Below are positions 12,030 to 22,949 of a stretch of DNA of 64,000 bases, piece after piece. The DNA is from Holothuria scabra (lineage: Eukaryota; Echinodermata; Holothuroidea; Aspidochirotida; Holothuriidae): positions 20,167,318 through 20,231,317 of the forward strand of contig CM074188.1 of NCBI GenBank assembly GCA_037179385.1, given 5' to 3'. A program made the position numbers and the translations under genes. Within the stretch, counting starts at the first letter, position 1. Every line of letters starts with the position of its first letter. Below the pieces are notes generated by a model, which worked only from the letters and a program-made list of their open reading frames with translations, did no database searches and had not been told where the DNA came from.

Positions 12030-12545
12030 GTATTAAAGTTAAGAAAAGAAGTAGGCCAAGAACAAAACCTTGTGGTACACCACTTGAGACTTCTTTCCAA
12101 GAAGAAAAATTGCCATTGACAACAACTCTCTGAAACCTACCATTGAGCCACAAATTGAACCACTGAGGGCACTTGCCTTTGATACCGAACCTACTGTATG
12201 CAATTTTACCATGAGTTTACAGTACCTAGAGATACAAATGTCAAAGGCGTTTTGGAAGTCAGCGTTGGTAAATAACATCATCATTGGAACCAGAATCGAG
12301 AGACAAAGAAACATCCTCAAGAAAGCTAAGAAAATTTTTAATCAAAAGACCTACAGTACAGCGCTGGGTAGGAAACCATGCTGAGTTAGATTGCATAACC
12401 CATTTTCTAAAAACTGCTTAAACTAACATTCCTTGATTAAGGATCCAATAATTTTGCACACAACACTAGTTAAACTGACTGGCCTGTAATTACAAGGTGA
12501 GCTCTGATCTCCCTTTTTAACAAGAGCCCAATGGGCACTGTGGTC
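12030..12545 (-). mobile_element. LINE RT core fragment
   Basis: The minus strand reads ALVKKGDQSSPCNYRPVSL then TSVVCKIIGSLIKE, and further on a DFQNAFD block (equivalent of the D-x-SKAFD catalytic motif) and a VPQG-like block near 12070, in shifting frames. It is decayed. It is probably the downstream half of the same insertion as 13890-14680. Confidence 0.72.
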
Positions 12546-13109
12546 CCTTGCTGGATATTATAAGAACTAGTGTACAGCCAGTCTTCGAAATAGAGCGAAG
12601 CGAAAGCTCATACTCAATGTTTGTACTCAATGTTTGTAGCACCCCCTTGTACTTCTACGTTATTTTTACCTGCTCTCAAAAAAAACTTGCTATTACTTTA
12701 AAACAATGTACCATTTGTCTTGTTTGCTATCTCTACACAGAAACAGGGTTTATTCAACAGTTAAGCAGAAAGCAAGTGATTAATGGGGTGTGATAATAGA
12801 ATGAGGATTAGGTTACCAGACAGAGCACAGCAGTATTAAAGAGACATACTGTATAATCCATGCATTGCTTCCACTGGCAGAGAGACCAGTTAAATGCAGT
12901 GTGACGTGTGCTCATTGAAATCTACAAGTTTTCAGTTATTGCCCTCTTACAACTTTGAATGATCCAAAATCTGTGTACAACCCGAAGCAATCATTACTGA
13001 ACGAATGTAAAGGCCAAATTTTTAAGGTGTTTGGGTGTGTAAGCATGTAAAACTAGGTGAGATAAAAAATCTATTGAACCTATCTTTATCTAGCTTACAA
13101 CATTTTCTT

Positions 13110-13590
13110 AATAGCATTTTCAAGTGGTTGACCTCCAGTGACCTTGATGACCTTTGACCTTAACTAAACACAGATTGTTTGAAATCTGTCCTTTTTACCT
13201 GGAAATACTGTGTTAAAACGTTTTTTAGTGTTTGACCCATGGTGACCCCCAGATGACCCCTTGACCTTCACCAAACATATCAGATTTCATCCTTACACAA
13301 TAAAACACCCACACACCAAGTATGACATCTATCCAAGTTTCCTACCTTGAAATATCATGTTGAGAAGGTTTGTAGTTTTTGACCTCTGGTGACCCCAAAT
13401 AACCTTTGACCTCCACCAAAAACGATAGGGCACACCTTCAAACTATGGCACTTCTATATACCAAGTATCAATTTAATCCAACTTTCCGTTGTTGAGTTAC
13501 AGCATACCCAAGCTAGCGTCACAGACACACACACACATACACACACACACACACACACGCCAAGCTGACTACATAGGTTCCTTTTGCTAA
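13110..13590. repeat. Second DR1-bearing tandem array with (CA)n end
   Basis: Three to four units are homologous to 4863-5994, with the same order: units, then CA microsatellite (about 13521-13558), then a tail like GCCAAGCTGACTACATAGG. Perfect TGACCTTTGACCT is at 13148-13160, with near matches at about 13252 and 13401. Confidence 0.8.
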
Positions 13591-13735
13591 CACAAGGAAC
13601 CAAAAATTGGAGTGACATTGGCAACCTGCCAGTCAGCAGCCTGAAAAAAAATTGAGTCAAGACATTTCTGAAAAATAATTAGTACTGTGCTACTGATAGC
13701 TGAACTGATAAAAACCTCTGAGCATTCATTCTTCT

Positions 13736-13904
13736 TACTTTTTTTTTCATTATTTATGCTCTTAGTTTTATTGTTTTTATAGTTTTCATTTTTAATGTGT
13801 TTTTGATTTTGTACTGGTTCTGTATAAACTGTTACTTTTTATTGTACAGAGCTTTGAGGCCTCAGCAGATTGCGCTTTATAAGTTGCCAATATTATTATT
13901 ATGA
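13736..13904 (+). mobile_element. Probable LINE/SINE 3' end with ATT tail
   Basis: It carries GCTTTGAGGCCTCAGCAG, TGCGCTTTATAAGTTGCC and then AATATTATTATTAT. A GCGCTTTATAA-like stretch followed by a short-unit tail is common at 3' ends of L2/CR1-type elements. It lies between the two halves of an older LINE. Confidence 0.4.
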
Positions 13905-14680
13905 AGGATGACAGGATGGATTCCATCTGGCCCAGGAGCCTTACTTGTCTTTACACCCTTAAATTTTTCCGCAACCTGTTCCTCAGAGAAAACAATGTCA
14001 CTAATTGAGGAAGAGTTATTTGAACCCCTACAAATCCCCATGACAGATGACTCCTTGGTAAAAACAAACACAAAATAATCATTTAACAAATTAGCCATAT
14101 CCCAATGATCACTAACTAATGAACCATTCTCACCATGAAGTGGCCCAACCCTCTTCTTGACATGCTGCTTAGAGCCTCATGTAGGCATGAAAAGATTTGT
14201 TAACCTCACTGGCCAACTGTTTTTCAAACCTAGCTTTAGTGTCCTTAACCAAATTTTTAGCTAGGACCTCCTGACTCTTGAAGGCAGTTAGGTCATCAGA
14301 TTTCTTGCTGACCTTATAACGTCGCCATAACTTACGTTTCTTCCTTGCTGTCCTGACCACCTCCCTAGAAAGTAAAATAGGCCTATTTTTCACAACTGCC
14401 TTCCTGAGCTGGTATACATAACTTTTTAATGTCAGAAACAATACTGATCAAAAATTGCCAAGCTTTGGCAGGGCCTAAGTGAGACAAATGTGCCACCCAA
14501 TCTATGTGTATGCTGAGCTCTTCTTTGTAAGACTATAGTTAGCTTTACTGAAGTCAAGAACAGTTTTGTCACTACTTTGGAGGTTTACTGAAACAACATA
14601 TGTCAAAACTAATAAGATCATGGTCACTACATCCAACCTTACCACCACTACTCACATTTCTGACCATATTTTCATCAGTA
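13890..14680 (-). mobile_element. LINE fragment: endonuclease end to RT start
   Basis: On the minus strand, from the right: an endonuclease C-terminal part (a VGCSDHDLISF-like block near 14610-14640), a basic linker (VRTARKKRKLWRRY, 14330-14365), then FSEEQVAEKF and KTSKAPGPDGIHPVIL, the conserved start of the RT domain (13925-13990). Stops and frame changes show that it is dead. The RT core continues at 12545-12030 after about 1.3 kb of other sequence. Confidence 0.75.
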
Positions 14681-14799
14681 CTTAAAGGGAATTATTGTGT
14701 TTGTTTTACTATGAAATTTCATCCTTTTAAAACCAATATTTATTGGCAAAAAGTGACAACCAATTACAAATAGGGCAGTATGGTAGCCTTCTTTTCAAG

Positions 14800-15145
14800 A
14801 AACAAGTTCAGGCCTCGATTTTTAGGAAAATTTCTGGTTGTTCTTCGGGCAACCATTTCACTAATTTGAAGTAATTTCAGTTCTCCATAAGTAAAATTTG
14901 GTTGTCTGAAAAAAAAACACTTATTGTATTCATGTACTTATAGTCTTGAAGAATAAAAAGAGGTGATGTTTGAGAGACAGGAACACAAGAAATATGGTAC
15001 GATGCAAAAGGTCAAAAGAGTTGGTCAGTCAGCAGTATTCGTTTTCAGTCCTAGAGAAAAATGGTTGTCCATCGGACAACCAACCTTTAACTTTTGGTTG
15101 CCCATATGAAATTTTAGTTGTCCCAGACAATCTGACAATGACAAA
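14800..15145. repeat. GGTTGTCC-rich dispersed repeat
   Basis: Several copies of a TGGTTGTCC-like word, partly inverted around 15062-15085 (GGTTGTCCATCGGACAACC). A similar stretch is at about 24595-24670. Its type is not known to me. Confidence 0.35.
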
Positions 15146-15667
15146 AATCAAGCCCCGAAGTTTCTCTTAGAGAGAAATTCAGTTGTGTGTTGCTCAAGAA
15201 TAATTTGTCCACCCAGACTTTCAACATTTCAAAAGATGCAACTTCGATAACTCTTCTTGTGTATAACATTTTGAGGAGATGAAGCTATTGCTGGGGTTTA
15301 GTGTTGAGACCAAATGAATTGAAAATGACTAGAACTGTTTACTTTTAATGCTATGTTGGAGCATTTGAAATGCAATATCTCCCTTTAACACCAAATCCCA
15401 GACTGTAAAGTTTGGCCTGCGTGGGGAACACGTTCCCCGTGCAGCCAAACTTCCTTGTTTTTCCGTCCATGCACTTCAGCAGATTTAAGTGAGATCCAGG
15501 CTCATCTTCTACTGATTTTAAGTTGTTCCCCATGCAATTGTGCTGTCACTAACGTTAGGCCTAAATGCAAAGGCCAAACATATGTCACAGGCAAGTTTTT
15601 TTTAGTAGTATAGCTAAGGGGATCTACTATACAGTACATACACATACCTGTTACGTGTGGCATACAG

Positions 15668-18515
15668 TACCGATTCGTCGAGGTTAGCCGAAGTTGACGC
15701 ACGATACGATGACTTACTATCAGAGACTAACTTTGACGACCAGCAGTTTTTCTCTAATTTTCTAATCGTCAAATATCGTCAAATCAACTCCAGTAATCCT
15801 TACCTAGAGAACATCTATTGATGAGAAGATTACATCGACTGCACTTCGGTCACACAATGAAAAAGATCGTCATAATCCCGACGGCTTGACGATCTATTGT
15901 GCGTGTTTTATAATCCTCTCAATATCAGCAAAACCGTACTCCGTAATCTTTGACACAATAGCGTGCATGAATGGACCACTAAACAGGCCGCTATTCAGAG
16001 GAAGTAACATCGTGACAAAAGAGCTTGCACGACACATTAGGCTTTTAATGCCACAGAAAGTTGACTAGGTTCTAACTTGAACAGATACAAGATCTTGCCT
16101 AAAATGGAAAATGTTACCCTAACAGGGAAATCAGAACCAAATTTTCTACTCGATCCAATCACACACGTACCGTAATTTACGTGTACAGCTTTTTAACGTG
16201 TACTGTACATGCAAAACCCTGCACTGCCTTCACAAACCCCTTCAACAAATCTTCCACAAATATTGTCCTACGGTATTCCTATGCAAGATCATTAAAGGTG
16301 TGGTTTCTTTTTTTTCAAAACGAAGATTTTCAGGAGCTACTGTAGTGGACACAGTGTTCCAAAGCGTAGGAAGCTTCAAACATATCAAATCCCGATCAAC
16401 CTCAAATCTTCTAAATGATACGTACAATTTTTCTTTTTATCATAATGGAGATTTTCAAAAGTTAAGAAGGGGGTCTGAAAGTTGTTCTGCTCTTGAACCT
16501 TGTTAGTGCGTTTTTTTTTTTTTTTTCAAAACGGAGATTTAAGAATTTGATAAGGGTTTTGTTTATATCCCATTTTGTATGGAAGGATGTCTGCAGTTTT
16601 CCAAAGGGCAATGGGCTTCAAACATGCAGAAAAACATCATCAAGCTGAAATATTCCAAATGACTTGTGCGATGTTTCCTTTTTACAACGGAGATTCCAAA
16701 AGTTAAGGAATGGATCTGCAAGTTCTCCCGCTCGCGCAAGAATGTTTCCCGGTTTGGACATGACAAAAAATATCTGAGGAGTTGTTAAAGGTTACTAGTC
16801 ACAAAATTGAGAAGATTTAAATCGCGCAGGCAGTCAAAGGAAGAAAGAGAATTCCGATCGAAAATTTTATCGTTATGTTTTAGGTGATACATTCTTCATC
16901 CCCCTAGCTGTATACCTTATCGTGAGAGACATTATCTATAAGGAGTAAAGATAGGCCGGTGCATTTGAAAAATTCAATTTCGATTTAGTATTTCAAATTT
17001 TTTTTGTCTTACATTCTTCCTCTGTAAGGGATGCTTGTGACATTTCTCTCTGGGTGTTTTTTCTTTTTCAAAACGGAGATTTAGGAATTTGATCGCGACT
17101 TTGTTTGGTTTGTTTTACACCGTTATTTATGGGGAGCTTTCCAAACTGCAACAAAGCTTCAAACAGTTAGAAAAGGCCTATGGAGCTCAAATATTCCAAA
17201 TGACCTGTGCTGATTTTCCCTTAATCTGTTAATACAACAAAGATTTTCAAAAGTTGAAGAGGAGCTCTGGAAATTCTCCCACTAGCTCAAGATGGGTTCG
17301 GATTCCGACAGGAAGAAAAAAATCCGACAAGTTGTACAAGTTCTTAACTTTACGAGTGAAAATGTTTCCATATGTTTGAAATGACCCTTAACAGCCAAAA
17401 ACATTTGAAAAATTCCAAACTCGCGTAAAAATTTTGATTGCGAGCAAATCCTGCTAAGCTTAAGAAGTTTTTTTTTTTTTAAGTATAAAGTATTCTCTCT
17501 TAAGGAAGTTGCAGCTCTACTAGTTCTTCCGATATTTATTGAAATGCTGCGAATTGTTTTAGGCTCCAACACATGCAAAGGAAAGAAGAAACCAAACGAG
17601 CCCTTAAACTGTTAGGTTTTCGTTATTTTCACAAGGTAAAAGAAGTTTGTTATAGTGCAGTTGTTCCAACGGGGAAAAATAATATAATAACAGCGTCGAT
17701 CTTGTGATCGTTTTTCGAATAGAATCCAATGCATTATAATATCGTACCGACCCTAGTCTACTGAGAGTTTTTCGAATTAAGTAAAAAATGGATTAGTTGG
17801 CTTGTTATTTTAAGGGTAATGCCCCCCCGCCCTACGGGGCCTACCCGATCTTCCTGAGGTTCGATGTTCCCCGTTTTCGTATGTCTCAATGATTTGGCGA
17901 TGGTTACAAGGTTCGTTATTCCCGGGGTTAGATGTTCCCAACAGTAAGCCCCAATTCTGGTGTCATTTTATGAAACTTAACTGCATTACTTATGCCTAAT
18001 TTTTGTTATCGCCCCAGCTCTTGATTCCAACCCCCCCTTGACCGCAGTACAGTGTTCTGCCTCCGTACACTACCAGTGGCCCTACCGCAGGACTCTTAAA
18101 TCCCACGCCAAGTGGGAGAAGGCTGAGCACCCCTGTTAAAAGCCTGGTCCTGGTGCGCCCTCTCCACGCTCTATCTAGTCCCATGTCCCCCGTCCAATGT
18201 AGTCCACCCAACGAGGGACCTTGCATTTCTTCCCGCAAGCCTAAACAAACCCGGGTTTATTACGCATGCTAAACGGAAAGTGTCTTACCTTTGTAAAAGT
18301 TTTTTATTCCACAAAGCTTATTACCAAACAACCGCAAGCTATTGTGCGGCTGTTTTTAATCTTGACGATTTTTGACGAACATTTCCAACATTGTCAAATT
18401 AGACGATCTCAGTTTGGGCATTTGGGAAACTTTGGGCTTTGACGTACATTGACGATCTTTGACTAACTTGGACTATTTGCAACTTGACGATCGCGCTAAC
18501 CTCGACGAATCGGTA
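15668..18515. mobile_element. 2.84-kb element with 19-bp TIRs and TA duplication
   Basis: CCGATTCGTCGAGGTTAGC starts at 15670 and its exact reverse complement ends at 18513. TA flanks both ends, which suggests a TA target duplication. Subterminal regions on both sides are full of CGTCAA/TTGACGAT words (15690-15800; 18360-18490), a usual layout for transposase binding. There is no transposase-length open frame, so the element is non-autonomous or decayed. Tc1/mariner-like and other TA-targeting families are possible. Confidence 0.75.
16300..17310. repeat. Internal ~0.5-kb direct repeats in the TIR element
   Basis: Three related blocks begin with a T-run and TTCAAAACGGAGATTTA (about 16305, 16515 and 17055). 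Each continues with a TTTCCAAA(G/C)-type stretch, GCTTCAAACA, then AAATATTCCAAATGAC and AAAAGTTAAGG or AAAAGTTGAAG, and ends near TTCTCCC. Spacing varies, so they are diverged and partly truncated. Confidence 0.6.
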
Positions 18516-18794
18516 ATGTACAGTACTGTACTTGCCCCACGGCATACATGTTTTGGTATGCTGGGTTTCTGATCCGCGCATGTTTTTCATTTCTTGTTCA
18601 TGTTTTCCGCGCACAAAAAAAAGTTTACAGTCTGGACCAAATCTGAACAATTTTCTTCAAGGGTGGGAAACATCATGCTGAGAGAGGAAACAATCAGACA
18701 CCACCTCAAGAAACTCCCTCCCATGTGGTCCATTAGTGCTTAACACTTCTCACCATTCCTCTAGATCTCACCCCAAACTACTATTCTTGTACAG

Positions 18795-19017
18795 GTGTAC
18801 CAAAATGCTCCATTGGCTCAGCTCTTTGATTGACTGCTTATTCAAACAATACAGATTAGGCTACCAAAGGTTACATTTACACAGCATGAACTGCACTGAG
18901 AGTGCGTTGATTATACATATAGAGCTTTTCATAGTCACCCTCAAGCAATAAACCTGGATTGTGTCTGGATGAGGAAGAATTTCAGACAATTGTGGGAGGG
19001 GCTTAAGGAAGAAAGTT
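18795..19017. repeat. Dispersed repeat A, copy 1
   Basis: Shares ATTGGCTCAGCTCTTTGATT, TTTCAGACAATTGTGGGAGG and much between with 26668-26905. Copy 2 continues directly into a GGTGCTGTTCGGGG-like end, while in copy 1 the matching end (19285-19320) is separated by an insertion. Confidence 0.65.
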
Positions 19018-19283
19018 AGCATGAGGTTAGAAGCGAACAGCAAGTTTTAGCCATCTCAAGCTGGCAACTAATAATCCAGTCTATCAGAGAACTTCCTGTT
19101 CAAGTATCTTGAGATCAATAAAGTTAGAGGCATTTGCCTCCTTCAAAGACTAATTGCTCAATAGAGCAACAAGGTTGGTTTAAACGGGGTTAACTGCCGC
19201 AATTACAGAGACAAGCTTCACCTCAGGAAACGCCTTTTTCTCGGGTAACATTGGCTAAAACGTCCTATTCAATTCTAGCAGCA
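19018..19283. mobile_element. Insertion inside repeat A (repeat B, copy 1)
   Basis: It interrupts repeat A and is homologous to 51075-51300 (shared CAAGTTTTAGCCATCTC, CCTTGAGATCA-like, GCCTTTTTCT). AGCATG occurs at both edges and may be its target duplication. Confidence 0.5.
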
Positions 19284-19365
19284 TGGGAGAATTGGTACTG
19301 TTTGGGGTTAGAAAACTGTGCCAATCAATATCAGGAAAGTTGAAATCCCCAAACACAATCCAAAC
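19258..19365 (-). pseudogene. LINE endonuclease fragment, downstream part
   Basis: The minus strand encodes VFGDFNFPDIDWHSF, the GDFN-x-PxIDW motif of the apurinic-type endonuclease of LINEs, followed by SPMLLELNR. The upstream part of the same domain is at 22189-22290. Removing the element 19366-22188 and one 9-bp repeat joins the two in frame. Confidence 0.75.
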
Positions 19366-22197
19366 GGTAGCCGGTCGTTTCGCCCCCTTGCCAGTTCGCC
19401 CCCTAAATACCAGTTCGCCCCCTAAATACCAGTTCGCCCCCAAACATTAACCAGTTCGCCCCCTAAGACCTGCCAGTTCGCCCCCAAAGGCCTACCGGTT
19501 CGCCCCCTAGTCTTTCTGAAGCAGGTCCCTTTACAACAACTTAACAAGTGAATGTTTTAGAACAAAAGATGTCAACGAAGTCAAGTTTCTTATTTAATTG
19601 TCTTTCAGGATGAGATTGAGTTTTTTATTTTTAAAGGTGAAACAAGTTGTTCATTTGTACTAACTCACGTACGCGCAATTGCTGAGTGTTAATTGTGTTG
19701 ATAGTACTGATGTAACGTAACGTTACACTTTCTATATGCGTTCTCGTTACTACATCGTTCTGGATCTGGAATCTGGATCTGGAAAAATACTGCACAACAC
19801 TCCTGGTGGAGTCAAACGTGCAGGGTTGAGTGTGTGCATGTAGTTAGTCGTCCCGTCTGAGGATCCTCAAGGCTGCGCTCTTGAATTGCTTGGGGTCCTC
19901 GAGATCTGTAATGTTCTGGGGGAGTAGGTTCCAGTCTCTGACGGTCCGAGGAAAGAAACTGTATTTGTAGCAGTCCTTATTGGTTGCTATATTTGTAAAG
20001 CTATTAGAATGGTGATGCCTAGAGGGCCGCCGGGCCGGTTGTAGGTTGTTGATTGGCAAGGCTAGGAGGCCCAATCTGGCTTTGTGAAGAATTGCTAGCC
20101 TGTTGGCAGTACGCCTGTTTTTGAGACTATCCCACCCTAGGTCGTTTAGCATTTCAGTCACACTACTATGGGGGGAATAGTCATTATAAACAAACCTAGC
20201 AGCCCTACGCTGAATTTGCTCAACCTTATTGGATAGGGAAGTGGTGTAGGGATCCCAAACAGAAGATGAATACTCCAATAAAGGCCTAACAAGTGTGAGA
20301 TAGGCATTAGCTTTGACACTCCTGGGGCAGGAGTATAAATTTCTTTTAATAAAAGCCAAAGACCTATTTGCTGACGACGTGATACGATTAATATGTCTGT
20401 TCCAGGTAAGGGTATTAGAGATGTCAACTCCCAGATAAGTGTGGCAATCGGCAGACTCCAGGGTATCGTTATCTAGAGTATAATTAAAAAACTTGGGTTT
20501 CCTTGAGTGAGTAATCCTCATAGAAAAGCACTTCTTGGTATTAAAGTGCATTTGCCATTTATTTTGCCACTCAGAAAGGGTGTTTAGATCATTTTGGAGC
20601 TGAACCTGGTCAAGATTATTCTTTATCTGTCTATAAATTACACAGTCGTCAGCAAAAAGTCTTACTTCAGAAGAGATATTATCAGGCAGATCATTAATAT
20701 AAACTAAAAACAACAGGGGACCCAAGACTGTACCTTGGGGAACACCAGAGATAACATCCACCCAATCAGAAAAATCACCACCCACTACGACTCTCTGCTT
20801 CCGGGACTTAAGAAAATTAGCAATCCAGTTAAGGGTGTTGCCTCTAATACCATAGTTTTGTAATTTACAAAGCAGACGGTTATGAGGAACCGTATCAAAA
20901 GCCTTAGAAAAATCCATGATAATCATGTCAGTCTGGGATCTAAGATCTAGAGACTGCACTAGGTCACTGGTTGTTAAGATCAATTGAGATTCACAAGAAT
21001 GGCGTTGTCTGAAGCCATGCTGCCTGTTCGTGATAACCAGTAACTGAGTGGTTATCAAAGTGATGCATAATATGAGAATGTATAATGTGTTCCAGGACCT
21101 TGCAACAAATCGAGGTAAGAGAGACCGGCCTATAGTTTGAGGCTAGGGAACGGTCACCTTTTTTAAAGATAGGACTAACGTTGGCACATAACCAAGAGGG
21201 AGGTAAATGACCAGTGTCCAGTGATTTTTAAAAAATGAAGCAGAGGGCAGGAGCAACCTCCTCAGCGGCCAATTTCAGAACATGAGCCGGTATACCGTCA
21301 GGACCTGTAGCTTTGTTTGGGTTCAACTCCTTGAGCAACTTCACAACACCATCTAAGGATATCTCAATATCAGACATGGTGGGTATGGTGTTCGCTTCAA
21401 CTGGAGGCAAGGTGACATTCTCACGGGTGAAAACCTTTTGGAACTGCTCATTTAAGATGTTAGCCTTCTGCATGTTGTCCGAGACCAGTATCCCATCAGA
21501 TTTCAAGGAAGGGATACCAACACTATCACATCTTAGGTTTTTAATAAAGGACCAGAAACATTTAGGTGAATCAGTACAAACTGTGTTGACATAATTTCTA
21601 TAAGCGGCTCTTGTTGTTTTGTGAGTCGCTTTACGTTGGGTTTTGAAGTTTTCAAAAGAGGATGGAGTTCGCGTCTTACGCCATGTGTTATAAGCCCTTT
21701 GTTTCCTATTTAATAATTGTTTAATAGTTTAATAGTTCACGTGCTTCTTTGTGTAAACATTCGCTTATCATATGTTGTGGTTGTTTTGTTTGGTTCTATT
21801 TATAATTTCCAATAAATGGCGCAAAAATCGAAAATGGTTTAAAAAATGCTAGCTTACTTGCTTGTGAAATTAATTCTGGACGTGCAAGAGAATACCAGGT
21901 CAACTTAACATATGACTGGTTGGTGCGTCAGATAGCGCACCGCCTACCCTTACTTTACTAGGTTTTTGTCACACTCTTGCCTACTTTGAAAATTACTGTT
22001 ATGACAACTACAAAACTGCATTTAAAGTCAGTTTATTCAATGTCATACTCATAAGTATTTGGGGGCGAAACGACCTCCTTTTTGGGGGCGAAACGACTTC
22101 CACTATGGGGTGAACTGGCAAGGGGACAGAACGACCAGGGCGAACTGGTTGGGGGCGAACTGGCAAGGGGGCGAAACGACCGGTAACCAATCCAAAC
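19357..22197. mobile_element. Foldback (TU-like) element with 9-bp target duplication
   Basis: AATCCAAAC at 19357-19365 and 22189-22197 flanks a 2823-bp element. The terminal inverted repeats start GGT, two variable bases, then CCGGTCGTTTCGCCCCC, and continue into arms of short direct repeats (CCAGTTCGCCCCCTAAATA type, 19390-19512; inverted at 22060-22170). This modular layout, with inverted arms built from tandem repeats and an 8-9-bp duplication, resembles the TU elements known from sea urchin and the Drosophila FB elements. The centre holds a LINE RT pseudogene. No transposase is visible. Confidence 0.85.
19800..21735 (-). pseudogene. Non-LTR retrotransposon RT, broken, inside foldback element
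   Basis: The minus strand carries, from the right: a linker region (21735-21510); the RT start with NPNKATGPDGIPAHVL (about 21270-21330); an in-frame TAA near 21227; NYRPVSLTSICCKVLE (about 21100-21155); a frameshift near 21040; then 404 codons with QHGFRQRHSCE, MDFSKAFDTVPHNRLL, SGVPQGTVLGPLLF and the catalytic FADD, the thumb region RPLLEYSSSVWDP, and a stop at 19844. The 3' flank (about 19760-19840) matches 26128-26225. The endonuclease is absent: 5'-truncated. CR1/Jockey group; clade uncertain. Confidence 0.9.
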
Positions 22198-22290
22198 CAC
22201 ATGCTGATTTGCAGCAAGTTTCACCTTTTGATTACTGATATATGTTGAGTGCAGAGCTTCTAATTGTTTTATAAAATAAAACAAAGTGGA
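22189..22290 (-). pseudogene. LINE endonuclease fragment, upstream part
   Basis: The minus strand reads FIKQLEALHSTYIS and, after a short gap, NQHVVWI up to the foldback insertion point. It is the left neighbour of the GDFN motif block at 19258-19365. Confidence 0.6.
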
Positions 22291-22723
22291 CCGGTAGCAT
22301 AGACTGACAGATTGACAGCTCTAGCTATAGGCTAATTTTCTAATTAGGCCTAGGCCTAACATTACTGTGCATCAGAAACTGATATCGCACAATCGGCACC
22401 AACGTAACGATATCATAGAAAAGCATTCCGAATTTCTTCCACACTGAGAGCTCTCTAAACTCTGAAAGACGTCAGACAAAACAGTTTACCTTGTGAACTA
22501 ATGGTTCTTCAGACTGATATTATTTGAAGATATTACGGAGATTTCTTCCTGTAATTTTCTGCAAACCATCTATTCAGAACGTGACCGCACTGCACCTTGG
22601 GTTTTGCCTTGGAAGTTGCAGTAATGCCGTGACCAGCAAACCACAGATGGTAAAGCGCCAAAACGTCAAGATAGACCACTGGGCCGAAGAAGCGTAAAGT
22701 ACGTCGTGGTAACCACGGACTTC

Positions 22724-22947
22724 CTATAGAGGCTTTGCAATTACGTCACAGAACGGCCATGCTGGAGGACATTCATGCCAAATACACGTGGCTTTGTGCC
22801 GAACGCACTGCACAGAGTGCATTGTGGTATGCACAGCGTGTACACATTCAACGAGCAAGTGCTCCCAGTGTGGTTTACTACGTAGTAACATGTACTCCAA
22901 CATGACCGCCGGAGAGTATTATGACGTCATGAGAAAAGCCTCTATAG
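22724..22947. mobile_element. MITE with long imperfect TIRs
   Basis: CTATAGAGGCTTT at 22724 is repeated in inverse at the end (AAAGCCTCTATAG, to 22947). The arms stay similar inward (ACGTCA; CGGCCATGCTGGAG against CGGTCATGTTGGAG) for about 60 bp. The small cysteine-rich open frame inside it is taken as chance. Confidence 0.65.
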
Positions 22948-22949
22948 TC

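Noticed and set aside
13454..13660. Open frame with a long CV repeat
   Set aside because: Translation of the CA microsatellite.
17820..18240. Proline/glycine-like open frame in GC-rich DNA
   Set aside because: It lies inside the TA-duplication element and its content reflects CCC/GGG runs, not a protein family.
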